Shown piece by piece: positions 1 through 5,677 of a stretch of DNA of 5,677 nucleotides. The position numbers and the translations under genes were made by a program. Position 1 is the stretch's first letter; the number at the start of each line of letters is the position of its first letter. Location: assembly GCA_027730885.1 (NCBI GenBank), contig JAQCHM010000229.1, positions 1 through 5,677 on the forward strand. The letters are read 5' to 3'. A model generated the notes under the pieces. That model searched no databases. It saw only the letters and a list, made by a program, of their open reading frames with translations, and was not told the DNA's origin. The stretch comes from Actinomycetota bacterium (GTDB lineage Bacteria > Actinomycetota > Acidimicrobiia > Acidimicrobiales > SZUA-35).

Positions 1-80
1 AGGGTGGGGGAAGCAAGGATACCTGGGTCGTCGACACGACCGCCGACACTTGGCCCCGGCACCAGGGTTGGTCCAACTGA
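1..80 (+). CDS. Circularly permuted ATP-grasp protein, C-terminal end (partial)
   Basis: Only the last 25 codons (from position 3) and the TGA at 78-80 are inside the window. The frame reads GGGSKDTWVV followed by a short polar tail ending in WSN. In the COG2308 family (DUF404/DUF407, circularly permuted type 2 ATP-grasp) the protein ends with a nearly invariant QGGGSKDTWVL segment, which is the glycine-rich part of the nucleotide site. An alpha-E gene directly downstream is the usual partner. These enzymes are predicted ATP-dependent amide or peptide ligases, and the substrate is not known. Nothing can be said about the missing body of the protein, but the visible motif is intact, unlike the second ATP-grasp copy further along this operon. 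The fragment is short, so the call rests on one motif plus context. Confidence 0.85.
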   Translation, partial: GGGSKDTWVVDTTADTWPRHQGWSN

Positions 81-82
81 TG
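78..82 (+). other. TGATG stop/start overlap fixing the alpha-E start
   Basis: The stop TGA (78-80) of the ATP-grasp gene shares its A with the ATG (80-82) of the next gene. No clear Shine-Dalgarno sequence precedes this ATG, so translation is probably by coupling with the upstream gene. The overlap also argues against the in-frame TTG at 50, which would add ten residues that the family does not have. Confidence 0.75.
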
Positions 83-1042
83 GCCCTGCTCTCCCGAGTC
101 GCAGGACGCCTCTACTGGGGCGCTCGTTACATCGAACGGGCCGAGGACACCGCCCGCATCATTCGCGCATTCCACGAGTTGGCGATCGATCAGCCGGGGC
201 CGGCAAGGGTCCGATGGGAGCCACTCGCGACGGTGGCCGGCACATCGGTCGATCTCACCAGCACCGAGCCAGCGGATCGAGACGGCGGCGAGGAGGCCGT
301 GCTGCACCACCTGATCGCGGACCGATCGCACCCGAGCAGCATCTCGTCGTGTGTCGCCGCGGCCCGCGAGAACCTGCGGACGACCCGCGAGGTCATGCCC
401 CGAGAAGCCTGGCTGGTCCTCAACGGGCTGTCACAGCAGGTCGACGACGGGGCGGCCACGGCGGTCAGCCGACAGTTCCGTGATCGCTTCCTCGGCCAGG
501 TCATCGGCGACAGCCGACAGCTCGATGGGGTCATCGAATCGACGATGACCCGGGCCCACCCGTATCGAATGTGGCGCCTTGGTCGGCTCATCGAACGGGC
601 CGACATGACGACTCGTGTACTGGGCGTCCGAGCCGCTTCGCTGCTGGTCGTCGACGCGGGGGTGGACTCGGAATCCGGCCTCGAAACCCACCTGCACGAG
701 GAGGTCCAGTGGATGGGCGTCCTGCGCTCGGTGTCGGCCCTGCAGATGTACCAGCGCGCCACCCACGCGGCCATCGACGGAGCGGCCGTCGTGCGGTTTC
801 TGCTGTTCTACTCTCCGTTCCCCCGGTCGGTGCAGGGTTGTATCGACGAGCTGCGGACTGTTGTCATGGCGTTGCCGTCGCCCCAGGCCGTCATCGCTGC
901 GTTGGATCACAGTCAGACCGTGCTGGATCATTGTGACCCCATCGTGTCCGACGGCGGAGCTCTCGATGACGCGATGGAGGACTGTCAGCGGTCGATCGCG
1001 GCCATCAACCAGGCCATTCTCGAACGCTTCGTCGAGTGGTGA
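80..1042 (+). CDS. Alpha-E domain protein (DUF403/COG2307)
   Basis: This is a 320-residue all-helical protein, a normal length for a stand-alone alpha-E protein. The N-terminal family signature is present at residues 3-26 (LLSRVAGRLYWGARYIERAE and on), with conserved E19 and E22. The second signature, in mid-protein, is MWRLGRLIERADMTTR at residues 164-179, with E172, R173 and D175. The C-terminal part (FSPFPRSV-type region, here YSPFPRSVQGCIDEL) also matches the family. There is no signal peptide or membrane segment, so it should be cytoplasmic. The alpha-E domain has no established activity. It has been predicted to cooperate with the circularly permuted ATP-grasp, perhaps as a ligase partner or scaffold. 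The gene overlaps the ATP-grasp gene by one base and is followed after 46 bases by the fusion gene. The family assignment is firm and the biochemical role is inference. Confidence 0.93.
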   Translation: MALLSRVAGRLYWGARYIERAEDTARIIRAFHELAIDQPGPARVRWEPLATVAGTSVDLTSTEPADRDGGEEAVLHHLIADRSHPSSISSCVAAARENLRTTREVMPREAWLVLNGLSQQVDDGAATAVSRQFRDRFLGQVIGDSRQLDGVIESTMTRAHPYRMWRLGRLIERADMTTRVLGVRAASLLVVDAGVDSESGLETHLHEEVQWMGVLRSVSALQMYQRATHAAIDGAAVVRFLLFYSPFPRSVQGCIDELRTVVMALPSPQAVIAALDHSQTVLDHCDPIVSDGGALDDAMEDCQRSIAAINQAILERFVEW

Positions 1043-1076
1043 CGGGTCCCTCCACAAGTTGCCGCTCGCCGATGTC

Positions 1077-1082
1077 TACTCT
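1077..1082 (+). promoter_or_regulatory. Candidate -10 box (TACTCT) for a leaderless transcript
   Basis: TACTCT fits the actinobacterial -10 consensus TANNNT. Exactly six bases separate its final T from the GTG at 1089, which puts the expected transcription start on the first base of that codon. No Shine-Dalgarno sequence lies upstream of 1089, as expected for a leaderless start. No good -35 is visible: TTGCCG at 1059-1064 is only 12 bases away. A TANNNT match can occur by chance, so this stays a candidate internal promoter. Confidence 0.35.
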
Positions 1083-1088
1083 GCTGGT

Positions 1089-3302
1089 GTGACTGTCCTT
1101 TTCGCCCCCGGGAGCACTGCCGCGTTGCAGGCCGATCCGGCGGGGGCGGCTCGGCTCCAGGACCGCACCGACCGCATCCTGGCGTCCGAAGGGGCGGGAC
1201 ACCTGGTTCACGACCTCCCGGTCCGGGCCGATGGCCGCATGGCCACCATCGAGAGCCGGCCGTGGAGGCTCGATGCCGCCCCGGTCGCCATCGAACCGGC
1301 GGTGTTCGCCTGGCTTCGCGATGCGATGGCCGAGCGGATGCGCCTTCTGGAGAAGGTCGTCGCCGACCTTTATGGTGAACGCCGTCTGATCGGCGAACGA
1401 GTGGTTCCTGCCGAGGTACTGGCGGCATCTGGGCGTTACCGCTTGTCGGCGGTCGGATCGGCACCGAAACGTTGGCTCTCGATGTATGCCGTTGATCTGT
1501 CACTGTCGGCCGACGGACATTGGTCGGTCACACAAGATCTCACCGACGCTCCTTCCGGCCTTGGCTACGCGTTGCTCAACCGTTCGGTGCTGTCACGGGT
1601 GATCCCCGAGGTCGTCGCCGCCCACGGCACCACCCCGTTGGCTCCCACCTCGGGAGCATTGCGCAGCGCGCTCGCCGCCGTCAGTGATGCTCCGAGCCCG
1701 CGCATCGTGTTGTTCTCCGGGGGCCTCGATCACCCTTCCTACGTCGACCATTCATACCTGGCGGTGCATCTCGGCCTGAATCTGGTCGAGGGTGCCGACC
1801 TCGTTGTCCGTCAGCGACGCCTCTGGTTGCGTTCGCTCGACGGCCTGGAACCGGTCGACGTGCTGTATCGCCGGGTCGAGGATCCTGGCATCGACCCGCT
1901 GGGTGTAGCCGCGTCAGGAGCCGTCGGCGTGCCCGGCCTCCTCCAGGCGCTTCGAGCAGGGGGCGCGACCGCGGCAAACGCCCACGGTTCGGGTGTGCTC
2001 GAGGAACCGGCGTTGCGCCCGTACTTGGAGGACGCGTTGGATCGTATGGCCGGCGGTGGCTCGGCCTCCGCCGGTCGCGCGACGCTGAGCCTCTCGGTCC
2101 GAGGCGCTACGCACCCGGCAAGGTGTGTCGTTTCGCCCGGTCTCCTCGGTCCCGACCGCACCGAGGCCGCGTTCGTCGTTCGGTTGTTCGCCGTCAACGA
2201 CGGCCAACAGATCACGGTGCTCCCCGGAGGCACGGTGCGAGTGTTGTCCGAGGGCGATGACCCGGCGTTCCCGACGGCGTGCGTCGCCAAGGATCTGTGG
2301 GTCAGCGGACCAGCACTCGCACCGCGGGTCGTGCCGCACCTTCCGCAAGTCGATCTGGGTCGGTCGGCACCGACTCGCGCCGCCGACGCGCTGCACTGGA
2401 TGAACCGATCAGCCGAGCGGGCCGAGGCGATGATCCGCGTTGCCAGGGTCATCGGCGCCCGCGTGGACCTCGATCCCGGTCTGGTGGAATTGGATGACGG
2501 CGCGTGGGTTCGAGCGATGGGAGCCGTCAGTGGCGCGGTCGGGTGGCCCCGAATGCCAGAGTTGTCGGTGACCGACGGGTCACTCGAAGGACGGGCGTAC
2601 CTCGACGCGAGCCGGAACGCGTTGACGGAAGCCGCCGCGATCGAGATCGGCGCGATGTCGACCGAGGCGACCACCGTTCGGGAGTTCCTCTCGACCACCA
2701 CCGGGCGGGTGCTGGCCCACCTGGCCGATCTCCGGCCCTCGCTCCTGGCCCACCGGGCGTCGGTCGACGACTTCGATGCCATCCTCGCCGACTTCGCGGC
2801 ACTGGCCGGGCTTTGGAACGAGAGCACGGTCGGGGGACCGGCGTGGGTTCTCGGCGACATCGGTCGGCGGATTGAGAGGGCGCAGGTGGTGGTCGATCTC
2901 GTCGAGGCCGTTTTCCTCGCGAGCTCGTCGGTGCCATCCCACGAATCGGCCTCGGGTCGAGCCGCCATCGAGGTTCTCCTCGCCGCGAACGAGAGTCTCG
3001 TGGCCTATCGCCGCCGCCATCGCAGTGATGTCGAGGCCGAGGCTGCGCTCGCGCTGCTCCTGGCCGATGCATCCAACCCGCGCTCGCTCGCGGGGTGTCT
3101 CAGCCGGCTGGTCGCCCACGCATCGCAGGTCAACTGGCCCGAAGGTCAGGCGCTGTTCGGCGAAGCTCAGGTCGCCCTCGGACTGCCGTTACCGGAGATG
3201 ATTCCCACGGTTCGTGATCTCGTCCGATCTGCTGGTCTTCGACTGGTCGAACGCTGGTTCTCGGCCCCGGTCAATCCCATCGTGATGGGCCGTTCGGCAT
3301 GA
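1089..3302 (+). CDS. Fused ATP-grasp-like (degenerate) and alpha-E domain protein
   Basis: This 737-residue protein joins a circularly permuted ATP-grasp-like half (about residues 10-410) to an alpha-E half (about 427-737). ATP-grasp-side landmarks are a YALLNRSVLSRVIPE segment, IVLFSGG from residue 206, VLYRRVED at 258-265, NAHGSGVLEE at 297-306 and FVVRLFAV at 362-369. Alpha-E landmarks are W437 to E446 (with ERAE at 443-446), DIGRRIERA at 590-598, NESLVAYRRR at 634-643 and a NPRSLAGCLSRL segment. The middle of the ATP-grasp half is abnormal. Only about 44 residues lie between DRM (318) and FVVRLFAV, where family members have roughly 100 including the lysine-bearing VIKP strand. The terminal GGGSKDTW motif reads CVAKDLW (398-404). 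The total is about 100 residues shorter than typical fusions (about 840 by memory). I chose GTG 1089 because the frame upstream only overlaps the preceding gene. TTG 1059 is the alternative. It is probably a non-catalytic or altered partner of the upstream ATP-grasp. Confidence 0.88.
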   Translation: MTVLFAPGSTAALQADPAGAARLQDRTDRILASEGAGHLVHDLPVRADGRMATIESRPWRLDAAPVAIEPAVFAWLRDAMAERMRLLEKVVADLYGERRLIGERVVPAEVLAASGRYRLSAVGSAPKRWLSMYAVDLSLSADGHWSVTQDLTDAPSGLGYALLNRSVLSRVIPEVVAAHGTTPLAPTSGALRSALAAVSDAPSPRIVLFSGGLDHPSYVDHSYLAVHLGLNLVEGADLVVRQRRLWLRSLDGLEPVDVLYRRVEDPGIDPLGVAASGAVGVPGLLQALRAGGATAANAHGSGVLEEPALRPYLEDALDRMAGGGSASAGRATLSLSVRGATHPARCVVSPGLLGPDRTEAAFVVRLFAVNDGQQITVLPGGTVRVLSEGDDPAFPTACVAKDLWVSGPALAPRVVPHLPQVDLGRSAPTRAADALHWMNRSAERAEAMIRVARVIGARVDLDPGLVELDDGAWVRAMGAVSGAVGWPRMPELSVTDGSLEGRAYLDASRNALTEAAAIEIGAMSTEATTVREFLSTTTGRVLAHLADLRPSLLAHRASVDDFDAILADFAALAGLWNESTVGGPAWVLGDIGRRIERAQVVVDLVEAVFLASSSVPSHESASGRAAIEVLLAANESLVAYRRRHRSDVEAEAALALLLADASNPRSLAGCLSRLVAHASQVNWPEGQALFGEAQVALGLPLPEMIPTVRDLVRSAGLRLVERWFSAPVNPIVMGRSA

Positions 3303-3320
3303 GTCCGGGACCCCGTCGTC

Positions 3321-4244
3321 ATGGGTGACCCGAGCGTGCAGAAGATCGACCAACCGGCCGTCCAGCGGACATACCGGATCCGCCACTCGACGGTGTATTC
3401 GTACTCGGCGACCATGACCGACGGGTACACCGTTGCAGCGCTCACACCGCGCCCTACTCCCTGGCAGGACGTGCTCGCTACGCAGATCGTCCTCGACCCC
3501 GAGGCAAACGAGGCCGACCAGTACCAGGACGTCTTCGGCAACCGCATCAGCCAGTTCGGGCTGCACGAGCCGCACACCCGGATGAGCATCGAGGCCGACA
3601 GTACCGTGGTCGTGACCGAGCGAACCAACCCCCGCGATCCCACCCCTTGGGAGGCCGTCGTCGACGTGCTCGACGGATTGTCCGACGCGTTGGCCACCGA
3701 TGTGTGTTTCTTCCGCGGGGCTTCGACCTCGATCGACCTCGAGCGTTGGGCGGCGCCGCTCCGCGCGTTGGCTGATGCCGCGTTCCCGCCCGGTACCGGC
3801 ATCATCGACGGCGCTCGGTCGTTGTGCGACGCCATCCATCGGGAGTTCGTCTTCGATCCGGCCTCCACCGACATTTCGACGCCTCTCGGTCAGGTCCTCG
3901 ACCAACGCCGTGGCGTGTGCCAGGACTTCGCCCACGTAGCGACTGCGGTGCTCCGATCGTTGGGCCTGGCCGCGCGGTACGTCAGCGGGTACGTCGAGAC
4001 CGAGCCACCGCCCGGGCACCCCCGGCTGGTCGGCGCCGATGCCTCACATGCCTGGTGCTCGATCTGGACGCCCGACCAGAGCTGGGTCGACTTCGATCCA
4101 ACCAACGGGCACCTCCCGGTGAACCACCACGTGACCGTCGCCTGGGGTCGTGATTACGCCGACGTCACACCGGTCCGCGGCGTCATGATCGGGCCGTCGG
4201 CGGGGCAGAGCCTCCAGGTCTCGGTCGACGTCGCCCCCGTCTGA
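3321..4244 (+). CDS. Transglutaminase-like cysteine peptidase (COG1305)
   Basis: This is a 307-residue protein with the bacterial transglutaminase-like N-terminal domain at about residues 16-95 (RTYRIRHSTVYSYSATMTDG and on), followed by the transglutaminase core at about 155-262. The catalytic triad is visible: C200 in RRGVCQDFAH, H243 in DASHAWCSIW and D259 in WVDFDPTNG. The C-terminal GRDYADVTPVRGV is also a hallmark of this family. There is no signal peptide or membrane segment, so it should act in the cytoplasm. Members next to alpha-E/ATP-grasp genes are predicted to cleave or transfer amide bonds made by the ligase. The gene lies 18 bases after the fusion gene on the same strand and probably shares its transcript. 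The ATG at 3321 has only a weak upstream GGGACC. GTG 3336 is an alternative start, and both lie before the conserved domain. Confidence 0.93.
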   Translation: MGDPSVQKIDQPAVQRTYRIRHSTVYSYSATMTDGYTVAALTPRPTPWQDVLATQIVLDPEANEADQYQDVFGNRISQFGLHEPHTRMSIEADSTVVVTERTNPRDPTPWEAVVDVLDGLSDALATDVCFFRGASTSIDLERWAAPLRALADAAFPPGTGIIDGARSLCDAIHREFVFDPASTDISTPLGQVLDQRRGVCQDFAHVATAVLRSLGLAARYVSGYVETEPPPGHPRLVGADASHAWCSIWTPDQSWVDFDPTNGHLPVNHHVTVAWGRDYADVTPVRGVMIGPSAGQSLQVSVDVAPV

Positions 4245-4248
4245 GCCC

Positions 4249-5677
4249 TCAGCCGAAGGCCCGACCCACAGCGATCGGCAGTTCCTCGGCCCATTGGATG
4301 AGATCGTGCCCACAAACCCGTTCGGTCAGGTGGTGGCGGGCACCGAGACGTTCGAGGAAGAAGGCCCACATGACGGTCGCCTGGTGGAACGGACCTTCCA
4401 GCGTCCCGGCGCAGAGGTGGACGATGGGAGCGTCTGCACCCCAGCGTGTCCGGCCGTCCGGAGGCATCCCCGTGCTGAACGCAAAGACGTGTCCGTACCG
4501 ATCGGGGTGGAGCATGCCGGTGGCAAGTGCGTGCCCACCGCCATCGGAACACCCGAACACTGCGCGCCGATCACGGTCGGTCGAGATCGGTAGTTCGGAG
4601 TCGGCCCAGGACGCCAACTCGCTGACGAAGAAGCGCTGGTGAGCGTCGAAGCGTCGGTCGTCGAATCCAGGAAGATATTCCAGTGCGCGAACGTTCTGCT
4701 GCGCGTTCACTCGACTCATGGCGTTGGCCGAGTGGGCCGCGACGACGACCACAGGAGGGCACGACCCGGCCTCGATGGCCGCGTCGAGGCGGCGGGCATA
4801 GGCGGACACCATGTCGCCGTCAGTCGAGAACATCACCGGGAGATCGTTGCCGTGTCGAGCCGCCGGCTTGTAGACGGTGACCCTCCGAGGCTCGCCGAGG
4901 GCTGCGGACTCGATGGCGTGGTCGAACAGTGAACCGAGGACCGGGTCGTTCGACGGAGCTTCGGGCGGTGCCATCGGTCCGCGGAAGCGGCCGTCGTGCG
5001 AGCCCCGTCCCGTGCCCATCGCCGGCGCTTGTCCGAGCGGGGTCCTGGTGTAGGTGATGACAGCCTCGGCGAGACGGTCGATTCGTACCGTCACCACCTG
5101 CAGTCCGTCGCCGGCGTCCCAACTAGGCATGGGGAGCACCGGCGTCGCCATGAACGGGTGGTCCATCTCGGCGATGATGGTGAGTTCATCGCCGTCGGCC
5201 CAACACGAGGCGCCCTCGCCGACCCGGCGGGCGCGTAACTCGACCGGATCGGGGTCTCGCCAGACCCGCATGAATGGGGTGTTCGGCTCGAGCCCACCCT
5301 GCTCAGCCCTGATCCGGGCGAGGCGCCGGCTCTCTTCCTCGAGTCGGTGACGCAGTTCGGCCAGTGGCGGGATTCCGAACTCGGCTCGCTGTTCGTCGGT
5401 CACGCCGTAGTCGACCGGAGCGAGGGAGACGTCGCCGTAGTTCTGCATGGCAATGCTGCCGAACGGTTGCGGCCGACCGCTCATGACCGCCAGCCGATCG
5501 GCGCACTCGGCGAAGACGGGCCCCGCATCCGTCTCACCGGCGAGGTGCGCCTGCATGGCCAGTTCGGCCGCGGCCATGAGGTCTTCCGGCGCTCCGGTCT
5601 GACTGAGCTCGCGGGCCGAAGCGAGCGCGGCTGTCGGATCCGGGGGGGCCGGGTTCGAGGCGGCTGCGTCGGAGGGG
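4249..5677 (-). CDS. Esterase-D/enterochelin-esterase-like alpha/beta hydrolase, N-terminus open (partial)
   Basis: The residue numbers here count from the in-frame ATG at 5577, which gives 442 residues. The catalytic domain (about 232-442) has YKPAARHGNDLPVMFSTDG, a PPVVVVAA strand, the nucleophile elbow GCSDGG with S344, and H424 in CGHDLIQW near the C-terminus. The likely third triad residue is E394 in GTLEG. This is the putative esterase family (esterase D/Fes type), which hydrolyses ester bonds. The substrate cannot be read from the sequence. Residues about 102-182 (FMRVWRDPDP and on) may be a beta-sandwich like the N-terminal domain of Fes. Residues about 22-80 (DRLAVMSGRPQPFG through GIPPLAELRHRLEEE) resemble the end of DUF6624 proteins. 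The frame has no stop and no start codon for the 33 codons from 5578 to the edge. Those codons are G/C-rich at third positions and alanine-rich, so I favour a start outside the window. It is convergent to the transglutaminase gene and probably not part of that system. Confidence 0.82.
   Translation of the reverse strand, partial: PSDAAASNPAPPDPTAALASARELSQTGAPEDLMAAAELAMQAHLAGETDAGPVFAECADRLAVMSGRPQPFGSIAMQNYGDVSLAPVDYGVTDEQRAEFGIPPLAELRHRLEEESRRLARIRAEQGGLEPNTPFMRVWRDPDPVELRARRVGEGASCWADGDELTIIAEMDHPFMATPVLPMPSWDAGDGLQVVTVRIDRLAEAVITYTRTPLGQAPAMGTGRGSHDGRFRGPMAPPEAPSNDPVLGSLFDHAIESAALGEPRRVTVYKPAARHGNDLPVMFSTDGDMVSAYARRLDAAIEAGSCPPVVVVAAHSANAMSRVNAQQNVRALEYLPGFDDRRFDAHQRFFVSELASWADSELPISTDRDRRAVFGCSDGGGHALATGMLHPDRYGHVFAFSTGMPPDGRTRWGADAPIVHLCAGTLEGPFHQATVMWAFFLERLGARHHLTERVCGHDLIQWAEELPIAVGRAFG
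5583..5587 (-). promoter_or_regulatory. Possible Shine-Dalgarno GGAAG for an internal start at 5577
   Basis: On the minus strand GGAAG lies five bases before the ATG at 5577, a workable ribosome-binding arrangement. If real, the hydrolase would start there with MAAAELAMQA. The coding character of the frame upstream argues against it, so the site is listed as the alternative start only. Confidence 0.25.

Noticed and set aside
4..483. 159-codon plus-strand frame across the start of the alpha-E gene
   Set aside because: It is Arg/Gly/Pro-rich and conflicts with both the ATP-grasp C-terminus and the alpha-E frame. It is a shadow frame.
615..1088. In-frame N-terminal extension of the fusion protein by 158 codons
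   Set aside because: It overlaps the well-supported alpha-E gene in another frame and has no family similarity. The stretch is low-complexity Arg/Ser/Cys-rich, typical of a high-GC shadow frame.
1072..1092. Short leader peptide MSTLLV overlapping the GTG at 1089
   Set aside because: It has six codons, no ribosome-binding site and no attenuator-like hairpin. The same bases are better explained by the -10/leaderless start arrangement.
1811..2968. 385-codon open frame on the minus strand
   Set aside because: It lies wholly antisense to the fusion gene. Its Ser/Arg/Thr-rich composition matches no family, and long antisense frames are expected at this GC content.
3189..4019. 276-codon minus-strand frame, plus the overlapping one at 3167-3874
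   Set aside because: Both are antisense to the transglutaminase gene, whose catalytic triad is intact. No recognisable domain was seen in either.
4244..4265. Possible terminator hairpin between the convergent genes
   Set aside because: Only a 3-bp GCC/GGC pairing could be drawn, with no T tract. It is too weak to call.
5642..5648. Run of seven G that might hide a frameshift near the window end
   Set aside because: The hydrolase frame keeps high G/C third positions and no stops on both sides of the run, so there is no sign of a frame change. It is worth remembering only if the upstream frame breaks.

Overview
The window is high-GC (roughly two thirds G+C), densely coding DNA with strong G/C preference at third codon positions. 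Leaderless-style and overlapping starts also suggest an actinobacterium. The gene set and protein style would fit Acidimicrobiia or a relative, but that placement is inference and no marker gene is present. Both ends cut through genes, so this is an internal fragment.

Positions 1-4244 (+ strand) hold a compact four-gene cluster. It starts with the last 25 codons of a circularly permuted ATP-grasp protein (COG2308-type), recognised from its C-terminal GGGSKDTWVV motif. Next is a stand-alone alpha-E domain protein (DUF403/COG2307), whose ATG overlaps the previous stop in TGATG. Then comes a 737-residue protein fusing a second ATP-grasp-like half to a second alpha-E domain. The last gene is a transglutaminase-like cysteine peptidase (COG1305) with an intact Cys-His-Asp triad. 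This is the alpha-E / ATP-grasp / transglutaminase system predicted by comparative genomics to make and process a peptide or amide-linked tag or metabolite. To my knowledge its substrate is unknown.

The most notable point is that the fused ATP-grasp half looks degenerate. The central nucleotide-binding segment seems to be missing, and the GGGSKDTW motif is reduced to CVAKDLW. The upstream partial gene keeps the intact motif. This suggests one active and one pseudoenzyme-like ATP-grasp in the same operon. A TANNNT hexamer sits exactly where a -10 box would be for a leaderless GTG start of the fusion gene.

Positions 4249-5677 (- strand) hold a convergent gene, separated from the transglutaminase gene by only 4 bases. 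It encodes an esterase-D/enterochelin-esterase-like alpha/beta hydrolase with a GCSDGG nucleophile motif. In front of the hydrolase are a middle domain and an N-terminal region resembling the end of DUF6624 proteins. Its reading frame stays open to the window edge, so the true start is probably outside. No RNA gene, mobile element, CRISPR array or convincing terminator was seen, and no intergenic gap exceeds 46 bases.
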